From: Flabesymbios commensalis
Lineage: Eukaryota > Annelida > Polychaeta > Terebellida > Flabelligeridae
Reading direction: 5' to 3'
Length of the DNA stretch: 64,000 nucleotides
Assembly (NCBI GenBank): GCA_964017125.1
Contig: OZ024903.1
Coordinates: 80,989,916 to 81,053,915 of the forward strand
Below, in pieces: positions 10,550-24,219 of this stretch; position 1 is the first letter of the stretch; every line of letters starts with the position of its first letter. The notes beneath the pieces are model-generated. The model was not told where the DNA came from, ran no database searches, and worked only from the letters and a program-made list of their open reading frames with translations. The position numbers and the translations under genes were made by a program.

Positions 10550-11170
10550 CAATGAGCGACCACCTGTACAACGCAACCACCGGACAGGATTTGTGTACAA
10601 CAGGTCCAAATTGACCTGCCAATGAGCGACCACTAATATCAAAAACGTCGTTCCCACGTCTGAGATATGAGGCTGGTGGCTCAGTGATCACATTCACTGT
10701 CATGCTTTTATGTCCTCACTGCTTATCGCGGACTGTCATAGCGACGGTCGCCAAAATAAGTTTGAGTTTCATTTGTTCCAAAATTGATTTGCCAATGAGT
10801 GACCATTAAATAAATGGAACAAAAAGTCTTTCCCACGTCTGAGATACATTATGCCGTCGGTCGCTCAGTGATCAGATTTACTGTTATGCTTTCATGCTGC
10901 ACTGTTATCGCGGACCGTTATAACCACCAAACACAAGACATTCACCCAATGTTGGTTCAATTTTGGCCGACTTTTGGGTAAATGTTTCGTGTTTACTAGG
11001 TAGCGACGGTCGCAGTATTAAGTTTTCTTCACTTGCTCCATTTCTATTAATTCTTAAAATAAATTTGCAAAATATCTAAAGTTGCCCTGCCAATGAGCGA
11101 CCAATAATGGGAAAATAATCGCTCCCACACATGAGATATGGGGTCGGTCAGTCGCTCAGTGATCAGATGC
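10550..11170. repeat. Decayed ~170-bp tandem repeat (copy 2)
   Basis: Equivalent of 673-1293, with a MITE inserted at 10926-10999. Confidence 0.75.
10926..10999. mobile_element. 74-bp palindromic MITE (copy 2)
   Basis: Equivalent of 1049-1122. Confidence 0.6.
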
Positions 11171-11413
11171 ACCTAGTCCAGGATCCATGCAGGGACTCAA
11201 AATTTTTAACGGGTGGACAGGTTTCCTGTACTTTTTAAATGTTATTTTTCTGTTAGCTTAGACACTTGGGAGATAAGTTTGACTTGTCTGCTCTGCAAAA
11301 TTCCCCGCAAAAAAAATTATGGACGCTTTTGTACGCGAGACGCGAGACAAGTTGGTTTACCTTTGTCTGCTCGTCTGTCGATCTTAGTCTGTGCTGTGAG
11401 TCTTCTGTGTGGT

Positions 11414-11514
11414 CAAACACGAGACATTGACCCAATGCTGGACTAATGTTGGCCCACCGTATATGACGCTGAGCCAACATTAGCCCAGTATATTGGGTTA
11501 CCGTGTCGTGTTTG
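11414..11514. mobile_element. 101-bp palindromic MITE (copy 2)
   Basis: Equivalent of 1537-1637. Confidence 0.65.
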
Positions 11515-11760
11515 GCGCCACGCTGAATGTGGGCCAGCATCACAGATGGCGGGCCAACATTAACCCAGCTTTGGTTCAAAGCATTGTGCCCGCCCGTACT
11601 ATGCCACCAGCATGCAGGTACCAGCAGAATAAAGTACTGACTAGGACAGAATGGATATACTGGCCAGCACCTGCGACGCTGACCCAACAAATAACAGACA
11701 TAGGGTCGGCTTGGTCGCGGCCAGCAGTAAGCTGCAAGCAATACCAGACCAGCTGCTATT

Positions 11761-11858
11761 CCCAGCAAACACAAAACATTTGTATAGCATTTGTACAACG
11801 TCGGCACAACGTCTTCGACGTTGGTCCAACATTGTACAAATGTTTTGTGTTTACTGGG
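11761..11858. mobile_element. 98-bp palindromic MITE (copy 2)
   Basis: Equivalent of 1884-1981. Confidence 0.72.
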
Positions 11859-12140
11859 TTGAACGCAGCCAGTGCGTGGTTATGGTTAAGGGGGCACTAC
11901 ACACAGTCAATATGTGGTATGACCTGAAACTAGCCAGAAGATAGTTTTTCAATAATTATAACACTCGTGAACATGGCCGCCATCCATCTAATAAACATCT
12001 TTAAAATGGCATATCTCTCACAGAAATTTAATGAAGATATATGAATGAAGTAGAATTTTGGTCTACTCTTCCACTCTTACACTAAAATATGTGTTACAAT
12101 AAAATTGTAAGATGGCCTCCATCCAATTTCGGATTATATA

Positions 12141-13402
12141 CAGTAAAGCCTGTCCATACCGGAATGCCTTGGGGACAAACTTTTATTCCGGTTTGGAAAG
12201 GTTCCTCTTTGGAGAGGGTTTTGCTTTCGGGAGGATCAAACAACGATAACTTGTACAATTTGCATGAGGGTTATAATTCAGGATGTTTCGTCGGTAGGTC
12301 TACAAATGATAGGTGAATGTATGCAAATAAATTGATTAAATAAAAGACACAATTTTTTAGCTTTTTTATATTAAAATTAATTGTGTCTCACATATTTCAC
12401 ACACGGAGCGCATTTGTCATGTTATACACGTTGATTTTTTAGCGCCTAATGTAAAATAACATTGCATTCTTGTAATCGTCCGACGGGTCACACATTTAAC
12501 ACGGAGCATATTTGTTAACAACAACACCAGCCTGTTTAAATATCAAAGCGGTAGTGGGAGAAATTGTATTTTCCCCACGGAGTAAATCATATTGCAGCAG
12601 TTTTATTTTTTAAACTGTTTCATGACGACAACACTCGTTTGTTTGGTAACTTTTATATATTTTCTGGAATGTATGACGTTGGACTAAATGCTCCGATACT
12701 GTATAATGATGTCATTAAATACAATTAATGCCTTGACTATGAGCACTGATGAGTAAAAAATAATATAGGAATAATCGAGCGATGAAAGAATAAATCAAAT
12801 GTTTCTATATTTTACCTACCGTTAGCTATTTATTTATTGGGCCATTAAATATCACAAACAGAATAAATTTATCCCAAAACACAGTCTAATGTATGTGAGA
12901 ATTATTGTTTAATGTACTGATATGTTTATGAATTGATATGACCTGTTAATATTTTATTAGTCAAAGATTTTGGTACAATATTTTACTAACCAATTATGGT
13001 ATTAATCTAACCGGTATGTTGTTAAAATACCTTGCCAATCTCAAAGTAAAGGCGCCATAATTGTTCCTCTAAAGGTGTTACAAACACTAACTTCGCACCT
13101 TCCTCACTGCATAACCAGATAGCGAGCAGGATGAACATTACGTCACCTTGTTTAACCCTTAGTGCACCGCATGCGATTTATAAAAATTCTAAAAAAAATA
13201 ATTCCGGTTTGGACAGGTGAAATACAATACAATTTATGCATTTTGGGGAAAATAATGAGTCCGGTATTCGGAGTAGACAGGTTCCGGTTTGGAGAGAGTT
13301 AATTAGTATTGTCTTGAGTGTAATTAAATCGGGACCAAATAATTATTACGGCATAGACAGGATTCCGGTTTGTACAGGGTTCGGAATGTACAGGTTGCAC
13401 TG
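12141..13402. mobile_element. pogo/Tigger-like non-autonomous transposon (copy 2)
   Basis: Equivalent of 2264-3525, with cagt at 12141 and TA-rich flanks. Confidence 0.72.
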
Positions 13403-13820
13403 TATATAAAATGTCGTAGAAATATGAATATTGTGCTGTTTTCAATGGTTTCTCACTTTCTGATTTTAAATCTAACATAGCTATGTCAACGGAAAATATA
13501 AGACAAACCAAGATGGCCATCACCACATTTTCGAATGTATCTATTTGAAATCAGCACACTGAAAGAATTAGTATTAAGAATACTTGTTATTCAGTGGGTG
13601 GATCGGATTGTTACGAAACTTTTAGAAATAAAACCCCAGGCGACCCTGCAGGTATACGCAAAGTAAGCAAGTGAGTACCATACAATTTTTATGTTGAGTC
13701 AGCGATGTAGACCAACATTAAATCAATCGAAGAGTGGTTCAACTTCTCACATGACGAAATCGACCAATCATTGTCATCATTCAGTTGTTATTATTAGACG
13801 ACGTTGACACATCTTCCCAC

Positions 13821-14196
13821 ACAAGGCTCGCTGCTCCCGAGTTCGTAGACCGAGGCCTTGCTGAATCAGTGTTAAAACAATCTATTGGAGTGGGGACTTT
13901 CAAGAAAGATTTTTTCTGGCCCGACATTAAACTACACATGTCTGGTGGCCGAGAATTTTACAGGAAGTATCACAGACAGCTCCCACCACATCTCACCAGA
14001 CACAAGACGTTACATGCGTCAGGGTTGGATTAATGTTGAGCCAACGTCGCAGACAGTGTGCCAACATTAAGTTGGCATTTTTTGGAAAATTAATGAATAT
14101 TCAATATCTAAATCATCCTCCATACCCCAATAGGTGGATCATAACACTGATTCAGCAAGGTCTCGGTCTGCGACCTCGTAAGCAGCGAGCCTTGCA
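13821..14196. mobile_element. 376-bp inverted-repeat element (copy 2)
   Basis: Equivalent of 3944-4319. Confidence 0.55.
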
Positions 14197-14507
14197 GTCA
14201 GGAAAATGCGTTGACAATGCTTATCACGGTTCTCCAGTATAAAACACATTTCAGTATATTTAATTTTTTGCTGACACACAAAAAAATTGCGAACATCAAT
14301 ATATGTCAAGAGGTTGTCTTAATAATTAATTTGAACTGTACAGTACAATTTATCAATTGAATTCATACCCGCCAAATTTTGTATTATTATTATGATTAGC
14401 AACACTGAGCGATGTTTGTCTTACCAAGAAAGACAGGTAGGCCTAATTCTCATTGCAGAAGGAAAGACCCACTCCCTAGAAACATATGGCGGCATGCACA
14501 CACACAC

Positions 14508-14816
14508 TAAGGGATGTGGCAAAGTTTAAAAAAATCCAAACGTACAAAGAAAATTTGGGTGGGGTGGGTGGGTGTTTCCAGGGCTATTTTGGATAGAAAA
14601 TTGGAAAAAAACAACAACAAAATAAATTATAAGGGGCCTTGCAGAGTTAAAAAAAATTCCGGACATCCAAACAATATTTGGATAGAGCCCACCCCACCCA
14701 CTCACCCCCTACTCGAATTTTTTTTTGAGGGGGGGGGAACCAATAGCATCAAAGATTATAATTTTTTTGGGGGGTTTCCAATTTTCTATCCAAAATGGCC
14801 TGGATACACCCACCCA
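14508..14816. mobile_element. MITE truncated at right by the 531-bp deletion (copy 2)
   Basis: Equivalent of 4631-4940. The last part of the right inverted end is missing because of the deletion joint at 14816/14817. A 131-codon frame (14514-14909) arises only through this joint and is fortuitous. Confidence 0.75.
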
Positions 14817-16500
14817 CATATGCACATATATATACATAAATGCATATATACAGACACACACATACACACATGTATACACTTCACTCGTTTAATAGACATG
14901 ATAACTTAAAATAATAATAATAATCACATATGTGCTCGGTCAGGAGACTCACAATAAGCAACATTACGTCTTATGACAACGCTGTCTTATGAGCTACATT
15001 CAACATTTTGTGATGATTTATGTTTAATGAATATTCAGATGTATTCAAAATAACAGTCAATTTTAAATAACGTTTCCAAATATAAACAGTCATAGAAGCA
15101 TATACGTGTGGCACAGTGACCAAACATTAGGGATAACATTTATTCAGCCCGTACACGGATCAACGATGATCACTATAGTCTTTATGTCATATATATTTCT
15201 GCATTGCATTTAATCTTGATCTATTGATAGTAAAAAAAGTTTGCGACAATTTTGGGGATGAGATAATATAATATCCATAACAGATTCCTGAAGCAAAAAA
15301 CTAACTAAAGAGGACATATTCAACTCAATAAGCTAATTTTATTTGTTGTGAATAAGATATAGCAATTATTTATTAATGTTATGTTGATAAAAACTTCTAT
15401 CACACCAGATTACAATAAACAATTATAGCCAAAAAATATTTGAAATGTTCGTGAATAATATAAATAAACAACTATTAACAGATTGAAAAACAATACAACA
15501 CTGCAAGTGTATACGTGTATCACTCAAGCGTCACCTTGGTCACTTGTACAGTTAGCCGACTTGTGAGGTTTTCATCCCTAATTTCTATCTAGGTGTATAT
15601 ATCACAAACTTTATTGCTACATTTTCATTGTCGAATGGTTTAAATTTAGCCTTTTATTTCTCTTCTGATAAAAATAATCACACTAAATAATTATCACTAA
15701 TACAGTTAGCCTAAACCTAATTTAATTCGTTCGTGAGATATAGATATTGGATGCGACCACGGGACAGAAAGCGTCATTTTACACCATCAACACGATTTTC
15801 TTTAACATTACGACTAAGAGAATAAAGACGCTCCTTTGGGACAGCGTTGGCTCAATGTTGTGCCTTCTTGGCCACTTAGGTCAGCTGTGTTTGATAACGA
15901 TTGAGGCGAAACGTAAGTCATAGCGTTAGCAATATCGACGAACGGAGCCAAATTCTATACATTCTAGCTGAATTTGTGGGCACGTGGAATGTTTTAAATA
16001 ATCTTAATTCATTTTGAAAAAATACGCTGTGAGACAAAAACTAATGCATATCCTCCTTCAGTCTGGCAATTAGATGAGTATACACGAAATCATAACAGGT
16101 TCGGACAGGTTCACAAAAATTTTAAAAATAAATGAAACGTGGCCAGAACATTTTTACTTTGCAGGCAAGAATTGGTATAAGTGCATATACCTACATAAAA
16201 AACTACATACATCTAACTGTACTCGAGAGAACACGTTTACAAGAATTCAACCCCCCCCCCCCCCCCAAGAAAAAATGCCACCATTTTATTTTGAAATTAA
16301 AGATCTGTGACGAAAAGTCATTTCATTTCTCCACCAGGCAGCTGCACACATATAAAAATCACCCATACAGATAAATGCTATACATACGAAATCAAAAGTG
16401 ACAAAGAGAAGCGGTTCTCGAGATAACACCTTCACAAGAACACAGCATCACTGAGCTTTAAGCAGAGTCCTTATATTTCCCAGGCAGACAGTTGCTACAT

Positions 16501-17296
16501 ATAATAGTCAGGTAGCTTAGCAAAAAAAACGATATTTGGCGGGTAAAAGCACCAAATTTTGCATAAGACCCATTAATCAACATTAGCTTAGGAGCCCTCT
16601 TGAATTTTCATAAGTGTTCTCGTAAAACGTAAAAATCCAAAATGGCCGCCGTTTTGACCAAGGTCAAAGATTATATTGATATAATTTTCGATAGAATATA
16701 AGCAGATTCATGATTTTGATATCTACCATGGATTTTTCATATATTCCCGACATAATGGGGTTGCAAGAAACTATTTTAGACATTGTATTGTGGGTAAAAT
16801 CCAAGATGGCCTCCATTTCTGCAAGGTTAAGCTATAAATTGACATCATTTTCGACAGAATAAACGTAAAAGCATAAATTTGGTGTCTACCATAGGGTTTT
16901 CAGGTATGCACAACATAGTGGTGTGGTTGGAAAGTACTTTAGCTATTGCATTATGGGTAAAGTCCAAGATGACCGCCATTTGTGACAAGTAACATTTTTG
17001 GTAACAACCATGTAGGATCTTCATATATACACCCCTGTGACTGGCAAACATAATTTTAGACATTCTATATACTAAGATTGTGGTCAATGAAAATGACCGT
17101 CAGAGGGCCATGACAGGGCACAAATAATGTGTCACTTTTCATTAGGATTCAGAGCTACATACATGTACGGTAGCCCTCATTTGAGAGCCGTCATAGAGCC
17201 ACGAACGAACACAAAATATGTATTACTTTAACAGGAATTGAGATGGATCAATGAGTTTAGCGTTGATCATAGAGTTCTCAGGTATGGCTGATATTG
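16501..17296 (-). repeat. Foldback right arm
   Basis: Copy 2 equivalent of the arm at 7155-7950. Confidence 0.72.
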
Positions 17297-18680
17297 GGGC
17301 ATTATCGAAAATAGGCCACCAGAGATGGGAGTAGTTCATATTATAATATGGTAACGTTAAATAGACAGACATGTTGAGGACTATTGGTCGTATTTGGCTC
17401 TAACGTTTAAGCCTATACACAGTAGCCGATGAACATGGATTAGACCCATTATTTTTATTTATTGTTAATGCATATAATAATAAAATGTCAGGTTTTGTGG
17501 TTATTCGAGGTCCTCTTTGTGGGAATTGAAGCCGGCTTTTTAGCGTCGGCTCGGAACTTCAATTATTATCACAAACACTATTTTGTTATATCTTTCAAGA
17601 CATAAAGAGATAAATTTAATCACGTTTTCAATGAGAACGACTGCTGATTACATTCACATGCACATTTTATTTTTAAACATGCAAGTTTTAGATATAGGGC
17701 TAAAATTAAATATTGCAGTGTTTTATAACGGGACAGCTCGTTGCTATAGAGACCAAACTGGTGGTCATCATCAACAGACATGGGGGAATTGTGGCAGCAC
17801 TGAAAATTTGGTCGTCACAGTCAAGTGGCAGCTTATCTGTCACGAAACTCGTCAATTATCTAATAATTTCAGAGAGATTATGTTTGTTCAGTCAATGAAT
17901 CATTGTGAATAATTAAGAGTTCACCACAGTTTGCAGGTCTTAAAGCTATATGTGGCTAAACTAGTGAACCAATCAAACAGGAGAGGTAATCCTTGTGCAA
18001 CACTATATCACGTTCCACATTACTTCGTTACCAAACAGTTTGTAGACAAAGCAATGACAACAATGCTTCTAAATGCATATTGAAATTAAGATTAAGCGTT
18101 TTCTAGGAATAGACAAAGAATTTTCTGGAACGAAACCGAAACTATGTCTAATAGTGGGTACCTTGCTGTATCGAAAAATGCACAGCATGACATTAATAGT
18201 CCTGAGGAAATGTTGTAATAATTGTTTTTGACTTCGTATAAAACGTCAGGTCATTTAATAACTTGATGGATTTTATACCTTCAAAAAGTAATTCAAAATG
18301 TCTTTTCTGTAGATTTAACAGTTTGTTCCAGGACCAGTCTGCATGCTGTATTCAATATCTACAACATGTGCAATGCGTTATCCAAACGAGGGAAGCGGTA
18401 TACTTACCAAATATTCTCCTGTCACGGCCTCGTGGTACCCAATTCCTGATGGCCAATATATTTACCCCCTCACCATGTATTGCGTTCTTAATGATCACGC
18501 TACAATGTCGCAGCATATCTAAAAAACATATTAAGCCACCTAAACAATCTATCTATATCCATTTCAGCAAAATCTATATAGGCCTACATTTCATTCAAGT
18601 CATGACACAGAAGTGGCCATTATGGTTTTAAACATATTGATCATCTCTAAAAAAATATCTGATCTTGTCAGGAGGTGTAC

Positions 18681-19796
18681 CTGAAAACCCTGTGATAGAC
18701 TTCAAAATCATAGATTTATCCTAATTCCGGCAAATTTCTTGCACGGCCATGTGATAGTTATCCTGCTTGTCTTATGGCCACCATCTCTAAGATTGTTTTA
18801 AATGCCACCAAAATGGTCACATGTCGGGCTACCCATCTGAAACCCATATGGTTGACACTAATATATGTTACTTCCAATTATAGATATTTTCTACACTGTC
18901 ATGAATCTCCTTATATTTTGTCTAAAATTATTTAAAAAAATGTTTGACACGAATTTTGTTTGACCGTCACCTTGTCAATTGGCGGCCATCTTGAATTTCA
19001 CCCACAATAAAATGTAAAACTACTCTCTGGCCACACAACTAAATTGGCAATATCTGAAAACCAACGGTATACATCTAAATCGTGACGCCCCTTCTATTTT
19101 GTTTAAAATTATATGAATTTATTGTTTTGACCTTGCACAAATGGCTGCCATCTTGGATTTTACTCACAATGCAATGACTAATATACGCTCTGACCACACC
19201 CCTATGTCAGATGTGCTTAAAAACTCTATGGTACACACCGAAATTATGATTGTGCTTCTATTCTGTCAAAAATGATATCAATTCATTGTTTCACCTTGCA
19301 CAAATGGCGGCCATCTTGGATTTTATTCACAATGCAATGTCCAAAGTACTTTCTGACTACATCACTATGTCAGGCATAACTGAAGCCCGTATGCTAGACA
19401 CCAAAATCAATAATCTGCATCTATCCTCTCGAAAATAATATTATTTTCTTGTACAAATGGCGGCCATTTTGGATTTTGTCAATTTTAGGTGTCATAAGTA
19501 GAATTTTTTGGGGGGCTCCTAAATGAAATGAAATGAAAAACTTCTAATTCGCCTAAATCATCGGTGTCCCGAGCTCAGAGGCGCTGCAAATCCGAATCAG
19601 GCTCGATTATCATTGTCCTTTTGACGTTCCAATTCGTAGATCCAGCATGCCGGTACACATATGATTTAGGTTGGAAAGGCTCCTAGGCTAACATTGATCA
19701 GGATAGGCTACTGAGCCCTCAAAAAAAATTGGTGCTTTTATCCGCCCGATAACGCTTTTCCTAAAATTTGATGCTAATTTAAGCTACCTGGCTATA
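18681..19796 (+). repeat. Foldback left arm
   Basis: Copy 2/3 equivalent of the arm at 9335-10450, with the same sub-repeat layout. It crosses the macro-unit phase boundary at 19224. Confidence 0.75.
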
Positions 19797-19895
19797 AAAA
19801 AATCACGAGAGACAGGTTCTTGAGATATCACGAGCAAGATTAGTTAGTGAATTGAGGCTGTTTTGAATAGAGATCTGTTTTCCCAACGACCACTG

Positions 19896-20516
19896 CAATG
19901 AGCGACCACCTGTACAACGCAACCACCGGACAGGATTTGTGTACAACAGGTCCAAATTGACCTGCCAATGAGCGACCACTAATATCAAAAACGTCGTTCC
20001 CACGTCTGAGATATGAGGCTGGTGGCTCAGTGATCACATTCACTGTCATGCTTTTATGTCCTCACTGCTTATCGCGGACTGTCATAGCGACGGTCGCCAA
20101 AATAAGTTTGAGTTTCATTTGTTCCAAAATTGATTTGCCAATGAGTGACCATTAAATAAATGGAACAAAAAGTCTTTCCCACGTCTGAGATACATTATGC
20201 CGTCGGTCGCTCAGTGATCAGATTTACTGTTATGCTTTCATGCTGCACTGTTATCGCGGACCGTTATAACCACCAAACACAAGACATTCACCCAATGTTG
20301 GTTCAATTTTGGCCGACTTTTGGGTAAATGTTTCGTGTTTACTAGGTAGCGACGGTCGCAGTATTAAGTTTTCTTCATTTGCTCCATTTCTATTAATTCT
20401 TAAAATAAATTTGCAAAATATCTAAAGTTGCCCTGCCAATGAGCGACCAATAATGGGAAAATAATCGCTCCCACACATGAGATATGGGGTCGGTCAGTCG
20501 CTCAGTGATCAGATGC
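19896..20516. repeat. Decayed ~170-bp tandem repeat (copy 3)
   Basis: Equivalent of 673-1293, with a MITE inserted at 20272-20345. Confidence 0.75.
20272..20345. mobile_element. 74-bp palindromic MITE (copy 3)
   Basis: Equivalent of 1049-1122. Confidence 0.6.
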
Positions 20517-20759
20517 ACCTAGTCCAGGATCCATGCAGGGACTCAAAATTTTTAACGGGTGGACAGGTTTCCTGTACTTTTTAAATGTTATTTTTCTGTT
20601 AGCTTAGACACTTGGGAGATAAGTTTGACTTGTCTGCTCTGCAAAATTCCCCGCAAAAAAAATTATGGACGCTTTTGTACGCGAGACGCGAGACAAGTTG
20701 GTTTACCTTTGTCTGCTCGTCTGTCGATCTTAGTCTGTGCTGTGAGTCTTCTGTGTGGT

Positions 20760-20860
20760 CAAACACGAGACATTGACCCAATGCTGGACTAATGTTGGCC
20801 CACCGTATATGACGCTGAGCCAACATTAGCCCAGTATATTGGGTTACCGTGTCGTGTTTG
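20760..20860. mobile_element. 101-bp palindromic MITE (copy 3)
   Basis: Equivalent of 1537-1637. Confidence 0.65.
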
Positions 20861-21106
20861 GCGCCACGCTGAATGTGGGCCAGCATCACAGATGGCGGGC
20901 CAACATTAACCCAGCTTTGGTTCAAAGCATTGTGCCCGCCCGTACTATGCCACCAGCATGCAGGTACCAGCAGAATAAAGTACTGACTAGGACAGAATGG
21001 ATATACTGGCCAGCACCTGCGACGCTGACCCAACAAATAACAGACATAGGGTCGGCTTGGTCGCGGCCAGCAGTAAGCTGCAAGCAATACCAGACCAGCT
21101 GCTATT

Positions 21107-21204
21107 CCCAGCAAACACAAAACATTTGTATAGCATTTGTACAACGTCGGCACAACGTCTTCGACGTTGGTCCAACATTGTACAAATGTTTTGTGTTTAC
21201 TGGG
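21107..21204. mobile_element. 98-bp palindromic MITE (copy 3)
   Basis: Equivalent of 1884-1981. Confidence 0.72.
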
Positions 21205-21486
21205 TTGAACGCAGCCAGTGCGTGGTTATGGTTAAGGGGGCACTACACACAGTCAATATGTGGTATGACCTGAAACTAGCCAGAAGATAGTTTTTCAATA
21301 ATTATAACACTCGTGAACATGGCCGCCATCCATCTAATAAACATCTTTAAAATGGCATATCTCTCACAGAAATTTAATGAAGATATATGAATGAAGTAGA
21401 ATTTTGGTCTACTCTTCCACTCTTACACTAAAATATGTGTTACAATAAAATTGTAAGATGGCCTCCATCCAATTTCGGATTATATA

Positions 21487-22748
21487 CAGTAAAGCCTGTC
21501 CATACCGGAATGCCTTGGGGACAAACTTTTATTCCGGTTTGGAAAGGTTCCTCTTTGGAGAGGGTTTTGCTTTCGGGAGGATCAAACAACGATAACTTGT
21601 ACAATTTGCATGAGGGTTATAATTCAGGATGTTTCGTCGGTAGGTCTACAAATGATAGGTGAATGTATGCAAATAAATTGATTAAATAAAAGACACAATT
21701 TTTTAGCTTTTTTATATTAAAATTAATTGTGTCTCACATATTTCACACACGGAGCGCATTTGTCATGTTATACACGTTGATTTTTTAGCGCCTAATGTAA
21801 AATAACATTGCATTCTTGTAATCGTCCGACGGGTCACACATTTAACACGGAGCATATTTGTTAACAACAACACCAGCCTGTTTAAATATCAAAGCGGTAG
21901 TGGGAGAAATTGTATTTTCCCCACGGAGTAAATCATATTGCAGCAGTTTTATTTTTTAAACTGTTTCATGACGACAACACTCGTTTGTTTGGTAACTTTT
22001 ATATATTTTCTGGAATGTATGACGTTGGACTAAATGCTCCGATACTGTATAATGATGTCATTAAATACAATTAATGCCTTGACTATGAGCACTGATGAGT
22101 AAAAAATAATATAGGAATAATCGAGAGATGAAAGAATAAATCAAATGTTTCTATATTTTACCTACCGTTAGCTATTTATTTATTGGGCCATTAAATATCA
22201 CAAACAGAATAAATTTATCCCAAAACACAGTCTAATGTATGTGAGAATTATTGTTTAATGTACTGATATGTTTATGAATTGATATGACCTGTTAATATTT
22301 TATTAGTCAAAGATTTTGGTACAATATTTTACTAACCAATTATGGTATTAATCTAACCGGTATGTTGTTAAAATACCTTGCCAATCTCAAAGTAAAGGCG
22401 CCATAATTGTTCCTCTAAAGGTGTTACAAACACTAACTTCGCACCTTCCTCACTGCATAACCAGATAGCGAGCAGGATGAACATTACGTCACCTTGTTTA
22501 ACCCTTAGTGCACCGCATGCGATTTATAAAAATTCTAAAAAAAATAATTCCGGTTTGGACAGGTGAAATACAATACAATTTATGCATTTTGGGGAAAATA
22601 ATGAGTCCGGTATTCGGAGTAGACAGGTTCCGGTTTGGAGAGAGTTAATTAGTATTGTCTTGAGTGTAATTAAATCGGGACCAAATAATTATTACGGCAT
22701 AGACAGGATTCCGGTTTGTACAGGGTTCGGAATGTACAGGTTGCACTG
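21487..22748. mobile_element. pogo/Tigger-like non-autonomous transposon (copy 3)
   Basis: Equivalent of 2264-3525. Carries the private change cgagagatga. Confidence 0.72.
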
Positions 22749-23166
22749 TATATAAAATGTCGTAGAAATATGAATATTGTGCTGTTTTCAATGGTTTCTC
22801 ACTTTCTGATTTTAAATCTAACATAGCTATGTCAACGGAAAATATAAGACAAACCAAGATGGCCATCACCACATTTTCGAATGTATCTATTTGAAATCAG
22901 CACACTGAAAGAATTAGTATTAAGAATACTTGTTATTCAGTGGGTGGATCGGATTGTTACGAAACTTTTAGAAATAAAACCCCAGGCGACCCTGCAGGTA
23001 TACGCAAAGTAAGCAAGTGAGTACCATACAATTTTTATGTTGAGTCAGCGATGTAGACCAACATTAAATCAATCGAAGAGTGGTTCAACTTCTCACATGA
23101 CGAAATCGACCAATCATTGTCATCATTCAGTTGTTATTATTAGACGACGTTGACACATCTTCCCAC

Positions 23167-23542
23167 ACAAGGCTCGCTGCTCCCGAGTTCGTAGACCGAG
23201 GCCTTGCTGAATCAGTGTTAAAACAATCTATTGGAGTGGGGACTTTCAAGAAAGATTTTTTCTGGCCCGACATTAAACTACACATGTCTGGTGGCCGAGA
23301 ATTTTACAGGAAGTATCACAGACAGCTCCCACCACATCTCACCAGACACAAGACGTTACATGCGTCAGGGTTGGATTAATGTTGAGCCAACGTCGCAGAC
23401 AGTGTGCCAACATTAAGTTGGCATTTTTTGGAAAATTAATGAATATTCAATATCTAAATCATCCTCCATACCCCAATAGGTGGATCATAACACTGATTCA
23501 GCAAGGTCTCGGTCTGCGACCTCGTAAGCAGCGAGCCTTGCA
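23167..23542. mobile_element. 376-bp inverted-repeat element (copy 3)
   Basis: Equivalent of 3944-4319. Confidence 0.55.
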
Positions 23543-23853
23543 GTCAGGAAAATGCGTTGACAATGCTTATCACGGTTCTCCAGTATAAAACACATTTCAG
23601 TATATTTAATTTTTTGCTGACACACAAAAAAATTGCGAACATCAATATATGTCAAGAGGTTGTCTTAATAATTAATTTGAACTGTACAGTACAATTTATC
23701 AATTGAATTCATACCCGCCAAATTTTGTATTATTATTATGATTAGCAACACTGAGCGATGTTTGTCTTACCAAGAAAGACAGGTAGGCCTAATTCTCATT
23801 GCAGAAGGAAAGACCCACTCCCTAGAAACATATGGCGGCATGCACACACACAC

Positions 23854-24219
23854 TAAGGGATGTGGCAAAGTTTAAAAAAATCCAAACGTACAAAGAAAAT
23901 TTGGGTGGGGTGGGTGGGTGTTTCCAGGGCTATTTTGGATAGAAAATTGGAAAAAAACAACAACAAAATAAATTATAAGGGGCCTTGCAGAGTTAAAAAA
24001 AATTCCGGACATCCAAACAATATTTGGATAGAGCCCACCCCACCCACTCACCCCCTACTCGAATTTTTTTTTGAGGGGGGGGGAACCAATAGCATCAAAG
24101 ATTATAATTTTTTGGGGGGGTTTCCAATTTTCTATCCAAAATGGCCTGGATACACCCACCCACCCACTTTAAAATTGTCTTTGAATGTTTGGATTTTTTT
24201 ATCTTTGCAACATCCCTAA
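23854..24219. mobile_element. 367-bp-type MITE, complete (copy 3)
   Basis: Equivalent of 4631-4997, with both ends present. The central homopolymers differ slightly in length from copy 1. Confidence 0.7.

Larger units (their letters stand above)
9335..17296. mobile_element. Foldback-like element with tandem-repeat arms (complete, deleted inside)
   Basis: The left arm (9335-10450) and right arm (16501-17296) are inverted, diverged copies of each other. Both contain repeats of an approximately 165-bp module with the core ggcggccatcttggattt (left) or its complement (right). The inner arm ends also match in inverse orientation (aattggtgcttttatccgcc at left against the complement of ggcgggtaaaagcaccaaat at right). 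Long inverted arms made of sub-repeats are the hallmark of foldback (FB/TU-type) DNA elements. No transposase frame is visible, so the copy looks non-autonomous. The family name is my inference. The interior holds nested MITEs and a 531-bp deletion at 14816. Confidence 0.6.
9878..19223. repeat. 9.88-kb macro-tandem unit, copy 2 (531-bp deletion)
   Basis: This copy is 9,346 bp long. It matches copy 1 at an offset of 9877 up to 14816, then at 9345-9346. The difference is a clean deletion equivalent to copy 1 positions 4941-5471, with about 2 bp of microhomology at the joint (14816/14817). The deletion removes the right end of a 367-bp MITE, an ATTT microsatellite and a tRNA-like segment. Private substitutions include ttcacttgct near 11030 and attctagctg near 15961. 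Confidence 0.97.

Noticed and set aside
14514-14909. 131-codon frame in copy 2 (119 codons in copy 3)
   Set aside because: It lies in a MITE and low-complexity G/T runs, and its length depends on the deletion joint and homopolymer lengths.
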